In this document: positions 36,370-44,497 of the stretch, in pieces
Position numbering within the stretch: position 1 is the first letter of the stretch
How the letters are laid out: each line of letters opens with the position of its first letter
NCBI GenBank assembly: GCA_025057015.1
Contig: JANWYG010000022.1
Coordinates: 171,862 to 235,861 of the forward strand
From: Blastocatellia bacterium
Lineage (GTDB): Bacteria; Acidobacteriota; Blastocatellia; Chloracidobacteriales; JADJPF01
DNA length: 64,000 nt
Reading direction: 5' to 3'
The notes under the pieces: model-generated
Seen by the model: the letters and a program-made list of their open reading frames with translations, nothing else
Told to the model about the DNA's origin: nothing
Databases searched by the model: none
Translations under genes and position numbers: made by a program

Positions 36370-36708
36370 TCATAGGCGCTGGAAGTCGTCTTCTATCCTA
36401 ACTATATCGTCTTCCTCTAGATACTCGCCGTACTGTACCTCTATCACTATGAGGGGTTCTTGCGCAGGGTTTTCCAATCTATGTAGTGTGCCTTTCTCGA
36501 TGTATATATGATCGTTGGGAGCTACTTCTAGTACCTGTTCTCCGCAGGTTGCTAGTCCTGTTCCTGCTACGATGGTCCAGTGCTCTGCTCGCCGCAGATG
36601 GTACTGCAGGCTAAAGCGCTTACCTGGTAGCACTACAAGTCTTTTTACCTTATAGCCGTTACCTTCATCGAGGATGCTAAAGCTTCCCCAGGGGCGCAGT
36701 TCAGTCAT
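36370..36708 (-). CDS. cupin, mannose-6-phosphate isomerase type II C-terminal domain
   Basis: A 112-residue single cupin. RPWGSFSILDEGNGYKVKR at the start and the metal-site region LQYHLRRAEHWTIVAGTG match the stand-alone phosphomannose-isomerase domain of bifunctional ManC/AlgA proteins. Short forms may isomerise mannose-6-phosphate or another sugar phosphate. The ATG at 36708 overlaps the methyltransferase stop (ATGA), so PHP-methyltransferase-cupin form one operon. Confidence 0.85.
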   Translation of the reverse strand: MTELRPWGSFSILDEGNGYKVKRLVVLPGKRFSLQYHLRRAEHWTIVAGTGLATCGEQVLEVAPNDHIYIEKGTLHRLENPAQEPLIVIEVQYGEYLEEDDIVRIEDDFQRL

Positions 36709-37490
36709 GCTACGTTCTCTAATAAATTCAATACTTCGCTTCGTGGTTGTTCCAAAGGTTTCTTGGCAATACAAACCAAAGAAACACCAAAAGGAAGATT
36801 AATATATCGAAAGATTAGTTGTTCTATTTTTAGCAAGTATATTAAGAGACTATTTACTAGCTTTGGCAATCTTACCAGGGAAGTTTTAGGATGTGTCGAC
36901 TTCTTGAAAATTCCCTGTAGAATTCTGATTATGAGTATAGGGAAAAAGAGCGTACTGATAAAGTAGCTGCAGCGTTCTATCTCGAAGCCCACCAATGAGA
37001 GTTTGTTGCGCAGCTCATAGGCAGCGTAGCGTCGTCTGTGGTGCAAGGCCTCGTCGTGCTCGCTCCAGAGGAAACCATAGGCTGGCACGGTGATGACTAC
37101 TGCTCCGCCGGGTTTGAGGATTCTGTATATTTCTGCCATTGCTTTTAGGTCTTGGTCTACATGTTCAAGCACGTCGAGAGCGGTAACCAAGTCGAAACTT
37201 TCTGAAAGATAGCCGAGCTGCTCTAGTCGGGAGATGGCTAAGCGTTGTAATCCTCGCTTGCGACAGAACTCTATGGCAGCTTGTGCCATATCCGTCCCAA
37301 ATACCTCGCCGTACTGCTGGATTGCTTCTAGAGTGGCTCCGGTGCCACAACCTACGTCGAATATGCTAGCCTTGTAGTCATAACCTGCAAGAAGCGTGTT
37401 AACTACTTCCACAACTAGGTTACGCCGAGCTACAAACCACCAGTAGTCATTTTCTAGTTCAAACATTCTCTCATACTCGTACACTTGCAT
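36705..37490 (-). CDS. class I SAM-dependent methyltransferase
   Basis: A 261-residue methyltransferase. The opening MQVYEYERMFELENDYWWF is typical of a group found in polysaccharide and lipid clusters; the SAM loop is FDVGCGTGATLEAIQ, and LVTALDVLEHV plus GGAVVITVPAYGFLWS follow. A hydrophobic stretch near 180-200 (FISTLFFPILIIRIL) may touch the membrane. The start at 37490 overlaps the end of the PHP gene by 37 bp; a later ATG at 37466 would cut this to 13 bp. The substrate is unknown. Confidence 0.88.
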   Translation of the reverse strand: MQVYEYERMFELENDYWWFVARRNLVVEVVNTLLAGYDYKASIFDVGCGTGATLEAIQQYGEVFGTDMAQAAIEFCRKRGLQRLAISRLEQLGYLSESFDLVTALDVLEHVDQDLKAMAEIYRILKPGGAVVITVPAYGFLWSEHDEALHHRRRYAAYELRNKLSLVGFEIERCSYFISTLFFPILIIRILQGIFKKSTHPKTSLVRLPKLVNSLLIYLLKIEQLIFRYINLPFGVSLVCIAKKPLEQPRSEVLNLLENVA

Positions 37491-38326
37491 TTTCCCGAGC
37501 GAGTCCTCAGAGTATCGAGTATTTTTTCTGGTACGCACAGATTGCCTAGTCCAAGCCCTATCTCTATGTCAGGTTTGACTGCACCGTGAAAGTCACTTCC
37601 TCCTGTGATCAGAAGGTCATAACGTTTAGCTAGCTCGGTATAAAACTCTGTTTGCTGCTGGCTATGTCTGCTGTATATGGCTTCTATGCCGTCCAGACCG
37701 AAGGTTACAAGCTCAGCCACAACGGTCTGTAGTGTATGTGCCGGTAACTTTAGTTGGTAGGGATGGGCAAGTACGGCGACACCGCCGGCTGCATGTATAG
37801 TTTCTATAGCTGCTTTTGGGCAAAGCCTTTCCTTTGGAACATATGCAGGAGCACCTTTTTTGAGGTATTTTTCAAAAGCTTCTTCGATGCTTTTTACATA
37901 TCCTTTTTCGAGCATGACACGAGCAAAGTGAGGCCTACCAACAACTTGTTTGTTACCGCTTACAGCTATGACCTCATCCAGGCTTATCTTCAGGCCTAGA
38001 CTGCGCAGCTTTTCGACTATTTGAGGATTGCGGACTTTTCGTGCAGCTCGCATCTGTTCGAGTCTGTTTTGCAAGGTCTCGCACTTAGGATCGATGAAAT
38101 AGCCAAGAATATGCATAGTCCCTTCATATTCGGCCGATATCTCGACGCCTGCGACTACTTCTAGGTTGAAGTAAGCTGCATATTGACGAGCTTCTTGTAG
38201 TCCTTCAGTGGTATCATGATCAGTTATAGCTATTGCGGTAACACCTATGCGTGCCGCTCGGGCTACGAGCTCACGTGGGGTTAAGCTGCCATCTGATGCC
38301 GTCGTGTGTAAATGTAGATCTATCAT
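37454..38326 (-). CDS. PHP domain phosphoesterase
   Basis: A 290-residue PHP protein. Metal-binding motifs are intact: DLHLHTTASDG at residues 3-13, ITDHDTTEG at ~38-46, a later AHPYQL and the C-terminal GGSDFHG. Proteins of this size and pattern often are 3',5'-nucleoside-bisphosphate phosphatases or RNA 5'-exonucleases (YciV/TrpH, RnmAMP); the exact reaction is not fixed by sequence. The 3' end overlaps the methyltransferase start. Confidence 0.88.
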   Translation of the reverse strand: MIDLHLHTTASDGSLTPRELVARAARIGVTAIAITDHDTTEGLQEARQYAAYFNLEVVAGVEISAEYEGTMHILGYFIDPKCETLQNRLEQMRAARKVRNPQIVEKLRSLGLKISLDEVIAVSGNKQVVGRPHFARVMLEKGYVKSIEEAFEKYLKKGAPAYVPKERLCPKAAIETIHAAGGVAVLAHPYQLKLPAHTLQTVVAELVTFGLDGIEAIYSRHSQQQTEFYTELAKRYDLLITGGSDFHGAVKPDIEIGLGLGNLCVPEKILDTLRTRSGKCKCTSMRECLN

Positions 38327-38577
38327 AATCGTTTACCAACTTCTACCACTATAGCAGATAGAACGAAGCATTAACATACTTTAATCAGCAGGTGAGATCT
38401 ATCAAGCGTACCGGACAACTAGCTTTTTGCTCTGACTGTGATGATGAGTAGTTATCATAGGTGCGGTAGCAGCGGTGGGGAGTAATAGACGTTGATTCGT
38501 TTGTCCTACACGCAGGGCCGACAACAAGGAGTATGGCTAGCTTCCTAGGCAGCATGAGGTGATATATGAAGCTTTTC

Positions 38578-39813
38578 TTATCTCTCAAATCCCTCAGGTA
38601 GAGAATCAAAAGATCCTGAGCGACGTTGTGAGCCGGCGGTAGGGGCAGCTTTAGTAGCAGCTGTTGTCGGATCGGTTAGATCTGAAATAGCAAGCTGTAG
38701 ATTACCAGGATTGGACGAGTATGCTATGCCGTCTTGAATCGTTATTAGTCCTCTGCGAATATAGTCTTCGATGACCTTATCAAACGGTTGCATACCCTCA
38801 AGCTCGCCATCTCTCATAGCATCTACAAGGGTTTTGCCGGCTTGTTCACCTTTTTCTATGTACTCTCGAGTACGTTGAGTCGAAGTCAATATTTCTACGG
38901 CTGCTATGCGTCCTTGCTTATCGGCACGCGGAATGAGCCTTTGTGAAATGATATATCTGAACGATGCGGCTAGTCTCATGCGTATTACGTGTTCTTCAGA
39001 CTTGGGAAACACACCTATGATACGTTCTATCGTCTTGGAAGCGTCTATGGTATGTAGTGTTGAGAAGACCAAGTGCCCGGTTTCGGCTGCTTCGAGAGCT
39101 ATTTCTATTGTCTCCAGATCACGCATCTCGCCTACTAAGATTACCTTCGGTGCTTGCCTAAGTGCTGCCCGGAGTGCGCTCTTAAAATCTGGACAATCCG
39201 AATGTAGTTCTCTCTGGTGTATCGTGGAGCACTTGTGTGGATGAATGAACTCTATAGGGTCTTCTATAGTGACGATATGATAATAGTACTTTTGGTTGAT
39301 AAGGTCTATTATGGCAGCTAAAGTGGAAGACTTACCGCTGCCGGTAGGACCTGTAACGAGTACTATGCCGTTTTTCAATTCGCAGATCTTTTTAAGTTGT
39401 GGAGGTAACAACAAATCTTCAAAAGTTGGAATTTTGTTTGGAATAACTCGCATTACTATTGCGTGCGAGCCTCGCTGCATGAAGACATTTACGCGAAACC
39501 TGGAAAAGCCGGGTACGCTGTAAGACAAATCAGCAGATCCTTGCTGTTCAAGCTTCTCGCGTGCAACTTTGTTGTTGCCTATTAGGAGATCGGCTATTGA
39601 CTTGGTATGCTGTGCTGTGAGCATTTCCAATCCTTGTAGTTTGACGCCTCGCAGTTGGCTTAGCAGCTCGACTTGTGGTGGGCGGCCGGGTGAAAAGATT
39701 AGATCGCTTACTTTGTCAGAGACTGAAAGCATTGCCCTAAGGACTTGGTTAAAGGCTTCGTGCGCAGGTGATATCTGTGATTGAGGAGAGGCACCTAAGA
39801 TCTCGCTAGACAT
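38578..39813 (-). CDS. pilT: type IV pilus retraction ATPase PilT/PilU family
   Basis: A 411-residue secretion-type ATPase. Walker A GPTGSGKSST is at ~residues 136-145, the Asp box IEDPIEF and the Walker B VILVGEMRD-type segment follow, and HTIDASKTIERI and GMQPFD complete the PilT/PilU signatures. It powers retraction of type IV pili at the inner face of the membrane. The C-terminus continues ~55 residues past GMQPFD, rich in Ala/Thr/Ser. The ATG at 39813 is better spaced from TTGGAGA than the one at 39819. No other pilus gene is in the window except a PilZ gene at 41418. Confidence 0.92.
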   Translation of the reverse strand: MSSEILGASPQSQISPAHEAFNQVLRAMLSVSDKVSDLIFSPGRPPQVELLSQLRGVKLQGLEMLTAQHTKSIADLLIGNNKVAREKLEQQGSADLSYSVPGFSRFRVNVFMQRGSHAIVMRVIPNKIPTFEDLLLPPQLKKICELKNGIVLVTGPTGSGKSSTLAAIIDLINQKYYYHIVTIEDPIEFIHPHKCSTIHQRELHSDCPDFKSALRAALRQAPKVILVGEMRDLETIEIALEAAETGHLVFSTLHTIDASKTIERIIGVFPKSEEHVIRMRLAASFRYIISQRLIPRADKQGRIAAVEILTSTQRTREYIEKGEQAGKTLVDAMRDGELEGMQPFDKVIEDYIRRGLITIQDGIAYSSNPGNLQLAISDLTDPTTAATKAAPTAGSQRRSGSFDSLPEGFER

Positions 39814-39935
39814 ACTCATTCTCCAAGATTATCTTGAGATAACGTTTATATCATATAGCTAGCAGTTTTCAAGGCTTTAGTTTGAGCTGATAGGCAATGC
39901 CAAATCGTTACGTTACTGGGACTTTGGCATGATCT

Positions 39936-39963
39936 TGGCCTCATCCGCAGAGAGATGAGGCCA
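39936..39963. terminator. 10-bp hairpin after the dehydrogenase gene
   Basis: TGGCCTCATC (39936-39945) and GATGAGGCCA (39954-39963) form a perfect 10-bp stem with an 8-nt loop, 31 bp beyond the stop of the minus-strand dehydrogenase gene. There is no U-run on either strand. Probably a 3'-end or mRNA-stability hairpin. Confidence 0.5.
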
Positions 39964-39994
39964 GGCACGAGTCTACTTGCTGCGAGATGGCAGC

Positions 39995-41356
39995 TTAAGC
40001 GTAAATGCCGCGTAGTTTGAGATCATGAGCTGCTCTCTGCACTGCTTTTATATAAGCTGCGGTTCGGAAATCCACTGCATATTTTTCGACTGCTTCCTCT
40101 ATTTGCCGAAATGCTGATGTCAGCCGATACTCCATCAGTGCTTCAATTTCATCCTGTCTCCAGTTAAACCCCTGATGGTTCTGTACCCATTCCAGGTAGT
40201 GACTAATGGCAGGGCCGGCATTAGCTATGATGTTTGGTATGATAAATACTCCTTTTTCATAAAGGATAGGATCAGCGGCAAGCGTAGTTGGGCCGTCACA
40301 AGCTTCGCTCAGTATCCTGCAGTTTACTTTTGCTGCGTTGTCCTGCGTGATCTGGCTATGTGTAGCTGCTGTAATTAATGCTTCGCAGGAGGTTGTAAGG
40401 AGCTCTTCTGTGGTGATATGCTCGGCTTCGGAAAAACCTTTGAAGCTATGCTGCTCGCTAAAGCATTTCATGGCAGCTTTGACATCTAGTCCTTTAGGAT
40501 TGTATACGCCGTCATCTATATCAGAAATAGCTACTACTTTAAAGCCCGCTTCTTGCAGCATTATGGCAGCGCTTCCACCGCGCCTACCAGCACCTTGTAT
40601 GGCCACCCTGGTGTTTTCGGGTGTTAGGCCCAGTCTTCGAATAGCTTCCCTGAGAGTGACCAGTATGCCTAATCCGTAGAGAGTAGTTCCACCACGGTTG
40701 CCACCCATTTGCACGGGTTTGCCAACTACTATCGCTCTTTCCGTATGACGTACATGCATGGAGTAAGTATCCATTATCCAAGCCATTATGCGCTCGTCAG
40801 TATTGATGTCTGGACAGATGATATCGCGCTCAGGGCCTATGATATCCAGCATATCAGCAGTGTAGCGGCGAGTAATCCGTTCTAGTTCACCTTGGGATAA
40901 TTTGTTGGGGTTACAAACTACACCTCCTTGTGCACCGCCTAGGGGGAGATCTACCACAGCGCATTTGAAAGTGCTCCAGGCTGCCCCAGCTCTCATCTCG
41001 TCCAACGTTATATCCTCTGCAAATTTTAGGCTGCCTAATAGAGTTCCCCGAGAGACGTTAAACTGTACTCGATAGGCAGTAAACATTTCTATTTGCCCGT
41101 TATCTAGGTGAACTGGCAAATAAGTGGTAACCTCGCGGCTTGGATTGCGTAGTATCTGGTAGAGATGGTTATCGAGTTTGATTATCCTAGCGGCTCTATC
41201 AAACCTGCTGATTATGTTTTCAAACAGCTTTTCTTCGGTCTTGATCATATAAATCTCCGGGATATGGGATACAGTGGCGTCGCTAATAATATTTGCTATT
41301 CTTTCGGCTTGCAACCTGTAAGTAAGATCAATTGCTTCGTTTTTAAGAGATGACAT
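39995..41356 (-). CDS. Glu/Leu/Phe/Val dehydrogenase homologue with altered active site
   Basis: A 453-residue protein clearly of the glutamate dehydrogenase family in length and layout (N-terminal ELFV domain, Rossmann domain with GAGRRG at 255-260, final ANAGP...EWVQN). Key residues are changed: the catalytic Lys of GGAKGG is Gln143 (LGGAQGG), the substrate Lys of R-G-x-x-K-G-G is Leu107 (RGTLLGS), and the Ser before YFEWVQN is His386. The third Lys (Lys131) and the Asp of PDINTD (Asp183) remain. It is therefore unlikely to work as a normal dehydrogenase and may be a regulatory subunit or serve another function. The ATG at 41356 is chosen since the upstream extension contains only promoter-like sequence. 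Confidence 0.85.
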   Translation of the reverse strand: MSSLKNEAIDLTYRLQAERIANIISDATVSHIPEIYMIKTEEKLFENIISRFDRAARIIKLDNHLYQILRNPSREVTTYLPVHLDNGQIEMFTAYRVQFNVSRGTLLGSLKFAEDITLDEMRAGAAWSTFKCAVVDLPLGGAQGGVVCNPNKLSQGELERITRRYTADMLDIIGPERDIICPDINTDERIMAWIMDTYSMHVRHTERAIVVGKPVQMGGNRGGTTLYGLGILVTLREAIRRLGLTPENTRVAIQGAGRRGGSAAIMLQEAGFKVVAISDIDDGVYNPKGLDVKAAMKCFSEQHSFKGFSEAEHITTEELLTTSCEALITAATHSQITQDNAAKVNCRILSEACDGPTTLAADPILYEKGVFIIPNIIANAGPAISHYLEWVQNHQGFNWRQDEIEALMEYRLTSAFRQIEEAVEKYAVDFRTAAYIKAVQRAAHDLKLRGIYA

Positions 41357-41377
41357 ATGCTTTGGCCATGCTATAAT
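41350..41377 (+). promoter_or_regulatory. promoter of the PilZ gene
   Basis: A -35 ATGACA (41350-41355, one mismatch), a 16-bp spacer and a perfect -10 TATAAT (41372-41377) end 40 bp before the PilZ ATG. It overlaps the start codon of the divergent dehydrogenase gene. A minus-strand TTGAGA with TATAGC/ATTATA-type -10 lies in the same 60 bp. Confidence 0.65.
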
Positions 41378-41417
41378 CGGACAAAATATTATCGTCTCAA
41401 CTTTCGACAAAAGGCCT

Positions 41418-41795
41418 ATGAGCGGAAAGTATAAAGATCAGCAGGTGCGCGTGTCTTACACAATACCTATCATTATTAAGGGTAAGAACATAGAGGGAAA
41501 AGCGTTTGTAGAGAAGACAGTGGCAGAAAACATGACTCGGCGCGGTGTCTTTTTCTGCACTTCTCAACCGCTGGCAGAAAAGTCTCAGGTACGTATCTAT
41601 TCAGTAGACGATCCGACAAAAGCTGTGGCAAAAGTCGAGGTAGTTTGGGGCAGAAAAAACCCTATGGGGTTTGGTGCGAAGCTCATAGGGCGCAATGACA
41701 AATGGATTGAATTTCTATTGAAACACTCGATAGCAGTCGCTGAGGACTTTGAGGAATTTGGTGAAAGCCTGGTCAGATCGAAGAAAATTGAGTAA
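41418..41795 (+). CDS. PilZ-like domain protein
   Basis: A 125-residue single-domain protein. The VRVSYTIPIIIKG start, the AENMTRRGVFF segment (equivalent of the D/NxSxxG motif) and GFGAKLIG suit PilZ. The first c-di-GMP motif RxxxR is not clear, so nucleotide binding is uncertain. PilZ proteins control motility, pili or polysaccharide; pilT lies 1.6 kb away on the other strand. Divergent from the dehydrogenase gene. Confidence 0.7.
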   Translation: MSGKYKDQQVRVSYTIPIIIKGKNIEGKAFVEKTVAENMTRRGVFFCTSQPLAEKSQVRIYSVDDPTKAVAKVEVVWGRKNPMGFGAKLIGRNDKWIEFLLKHSIAVAEDFEEFGESLVRSKKIE

Positions 41796-41843
41796 CCATT
41801 CTGCCGTGCCTGTGAATGTTGCTTCTTTCCGAGGTTAATTTAG

Positions 41844-42875
41844 GTGAACGAGCTTCAAGCGTGGGGCTGGGAAGAGTTCTTTGAGCGGCAAGTGAAGCAT
41901 TTTCGAGGCTTTGACGTTGCCAGAGTCTGCTCTGAACATAAAAGATACTATAAAGTCTGGTCTATCTACGGTGAGCTTACTTCCAAGGTAATAGGAAAAT
42001 TGCTCTATGATGCTGTGGATAGGTGTGATCTGCCAGCTGTTGGTGACTGGGTGGTAATTAAAGCTAGACCGCGGGAAGCTTCGGCAACGATACACGCAGT
42101 GCTGAAGCGTCGCAGTAGTTTCTTGCGCTTTAAAGACGGCGAACTGCAGGTCGTAGGTGCGAATATAGATACCGTCTTTTTGGTCTTTTCGCTGAATGTA
42201 GAACCAGATCTACGCAAAGTAGAACGCTACATTGCTGCAGCTTACCAAAGTGGCGTAAAGCCGGTCGTAGTCCTCAGTAAAGCAGATCTCTCTGAAACTC
42301 CCGAAGAAATAAAAAGCAAAGTCCTTTCGGTTTCAACTGCTCCAGTGCACGTAGTTAGCGTATTTAAAGAAAGTGGTGTAGATGAGTTGAAGCGTTATTT
42401 CTGTGAGGGAAAAACTATAGCCCTCCTTGGTCCTTCCGGAGTAGGTAAGTCGACGCTTATCAATTACTTCCTAGGCGAGAAACGCTTGGCTGTTGCGGCT
42501 GCTACAGCCGATGGCCAGGGCAAACACACTACCACTTCGAAGCAGCTTCTGCTGCTGCCTTCTGGGGGATTGATAATAGATACTCCGGGGATGAGAGATT
42601 TGCAACTGTGCGATCTGCAAGCTGGTCTTGATATAGCCTTTCAGGATATCCAAACACTAGCACAGTCTTGTCGGTTTGCTGATTGTAACCATGAAGCAGA
42701 GCCAGACTGTGCCGTAAAGAATGCTGTCAGTGAAGGACAACTTAGCTTGGAAAGGCTGCTCAACTACAAGAAGCTCTTGCAAGAAGTCGCCGAAAAAAGG
42801 CTTTCTCACAAGAGCTTGCGTAGCAAGAAGTACCTCAGCTCAAAATCCCTACCCGACTTGAACGAGCTTTGCTGA
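41844..42875 (+). CDS. rsgA: ribosome small subunit-dependent GTPase A
   Basis: A 343-residue circularly permuted GTPase that helps late 30S maturation. An OB fold (~30-95) is followed by G4 VVLSKADLS, G1 GPSGVGKSTLIN, G3 IIDTPGMRDLQL and a zinc-binding tail CRFADCNHEAEPDC (Cys/Cys/His/Cys). It starts at GTG with GAGG 9 nt upstream. Length is typical. 48 bp after the PilZ gene. Confidence 0.95.
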   Translation: MNELQAWGWEEFFERQVKHFRGFDVARVCSEHKRYYKVWSIYGELTSKVIGKLLYDAVDRCDLPAVGDWVVIKARPREASATIHAVLKRRSSFLRFKDGELQVVGANIDTVFLVFSLNVEPDLRKVERYIAAAYQSGVKPVVVLSKADLSETPEEIKSKVLSVSTAPVHVVSVFKESGVDELKRYFCEGKTIALLGPSGVGKSTLINYFLGEKRLAVAAATADGQGKHTTTSKQLLLLPSGGLIIDTPGMRDLQLCDLQAGLDIAFQDIQTLAQSCRFADCNHEAEPDCAVKNAVSEGQLSLERLLNYKKLLQEVAEKRLSHKSLRSKKYLSSKSLPDLNELC

Positions 42876-42881
42876 GCTTAA

Positions 42882-43349
42882 TCAAGTGCTGATTTCTACT
42901 AGTTTGGCGTGTGTTATGCGTTGCAGATCAGCAGGAGATAATATCAGTTGCAATCCTTTTTGGCCAGCGCTTATGCTTATTACTTTATGATCAAAGGCGC
43001 TGCTGTCTAAGTAATAGGGGTATGATCGTTTCATACCTAACGGCGAAACGCTGCCTCGGACATAACCAGTTATCTTTTGTATTTCTTTGACCGGAACGAG
43101 CTCCACTTTCTTTTCTCCTGAGACCTTGGCAAGAGCTTTCAGGTCGAGCTCTCTGTCCGCTGCTACAGAAGCTATCAGAATAACCTTATGTGAAGATCTG
43201 GCAACAAGCGTCTTGAAGACTTGGCATGGTGCCAAGCCTATTTTCTCTGCTACAGCTAAGGCGTTAAAGTCCTCATCCGTTACTTCGTACTCTCTTAGCT
43301 CATAAGCAATTGCGAGATTGTCAAGAATCTTAGCCGCTAGAGGTTTCAT
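42882..43349 (-). CDS. ybaK: Cys-tRNA(Pro) deacylase YbaK/EbsC
   Basis: A 155-residue YbaK-type editing domain that hydrolyses Cys-tRNA(Pro). The motif AEKIGLAPCQVFKTLVA (~34-50) with the conserved Lys and the GYVRGSVSPLGMKR loop are present. Cytoplasmic. It lies 3 bp downstream of the VWA gene and faces rsgA. Confidence 0.93.
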   Translation of the reverse strand: MKPLAAKILDNLAIAYELREYEVTDEDFNALAVAEKIGLAPCQVFKTLVARSSHKVILIASVAADRELDLKALAKVSGEKKVELVPVKEIQKITGYVRGSVSPLGMKRSYPYYLDSSAFDHKVISISAGQKGLQLILSPADLQRITHAKLVEIST

Positions 43350-43352
43350 TCT

Positions 43353-44285
43353 CTAATCGCTGCCACGACGTGCATAGTATCCTTCGCGGGTTCTGACTGT
43401 CATAGGCGGCAAACCCTTCGGTGCGTTGAGCTTCACTTTTATCTTATGCCATTTGCCGTCGGCTGTAACACCCGTGGGTTCATACCCGATGCTGTACTGA
43501 TGGCGTAGCTCTAGCCCTATTCTAGTAATTATTTCTGATAGCTCAGCGTCATTAGCGGGAAAAAATGCTCTGCCGCCTGTAAGGCGCGAGATCTCTTCTA
43601 GTATGATCTGTCCGTCTATATCTAGCTCGCGACTGCTGAAGACATTCGTGATACCTATGGCATAGATCTGTACGTCGGACTCTTTAACGAGCTGTTTGAG
43701 TTCTTTAAAAGAGTACCGGCTGTTGTTGTCTTGCCCATCGCTTATGATCAGTATGGCTTTGCGTGGGTGCCGACCGCGACGAACCTTTTCTACACCTATG
43801 TACACAGCGTCATAGAGTGCCGTTTGTCCTTTTGGCTCTATCATCATCAGGCTGTTTGCTATCTTAGCGCTGTCGTTTGTGAAGTCTTGTGTCAGCTTTG
43901 CCGTGCTACTGAAACATACCAAGAAGTATTCGTCTTTTTCATGCCCCACCTCGAAGAAGCGCTTAAGCGCTACGTGAGAGCGATCTATCCTGCCCTTCAT
44001 GCTGCCAGAGACGTCAAAGATGATGCCCATGCTAACCGGTGCATCTGCGCTACTAAAGAACTCTATCTTCTGTGGTACTTTGTCGTCATATACTTCGAAA
44101 TGTTGTTTGGAAAGGCCTGTGACGTAACGTCCATACTGGTCAGTGACTGTGACGTTGAGAGTCACAAGATTTGTGCCAGTGCGGATTACCGGTAGTTCTG
44201 ATCCGCGCTCACCTTCTTGAGCATACACTTTCGCTGTCACTAAGAAAAAGGCTACTACTATTACTGTTAGTTTCTGTGCCTTCAC
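43353..44285 (-). CDS. secreted VWA domain protein (VWFA-related Acidobacterial type)
   Basis: A 310-residue exported protein, second of its kind in the window. Signal peptide of ~22 residues; a front domain (GTNLVTLNVTVTDQYGRYV, FEVYDDKVPQ); VWA MIDAS DVSGSMKG and IISDGQDNN; C-terminal RHQYSIGYEPTG. GTG start with AAAGGAA upstream. Its MIDAS is a classical DxSxS. Such proteins are abundant in Acidobacteriota; function unknown. Co-directional with ybaK. Confidence 0.88.
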   Translation of the reverse strand: MKAQKLTVIVVAFFLVTAKVYAQEGERGSELPVIRTGTNLVTLNVTVTDQYGRYVTGLSKQHFEVYDDKVPQKIEFFSSADAPVSMGIIFDVSGSMKGRIDRSHVALKRFFEVGHEKDEYFLVCFSSTAKLTQDFTNDSAKIANSLMMIEPKGQTALYDAVYIGVEKVRRGRHPRKAILIISDGQDNNSRYSFKELKQLVKESDVQIYAIGITNVFSSRELDIDGQIILEEISRLTGGRAFFPANDAELSEIITRIGLELRHQYSIGYEPTGVTADGKWHKIKVKLNAPKGLPPMTVRTREGYYARRGSD

Positions 44286-44497
44286 GGCAAATTTCCTTTT
44301 ATTTTGCTAGTGAGAACAGCGACTGCTGGCTCTGCAAAAATTCTAGCACATCGGGCCGGTAAAACGAGAGTTTTTTGATTGAGAAGCATCATAATCGGCG
44401 GCTACTAGGTCGTGTTTGTAAGACCTTGGAAAGCTTCTTCACAGTTTCGACAAAGCTTTGGTTATACTTTAACGTAGTTTTTGTGGAAGGTAGTGGC

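Noticed and set aside
38327..38577. Minus-strand frame starting MILYLRDLRDKK between pilT and the PHP gene (38385-38609)
   Set aside because: No ribosome-binding site, overlaps the 3' end of pilT and has unusual Ser/Arg/Cys composition; I treat the gap as non-coding with nothing recognisable.
43731..44362. Plus-strand frames antisense to the second VWA gene
   Set aside because: The VWA gene has signal peptide, MIDAS and family end; the antisense frames lack any recognisable feature.
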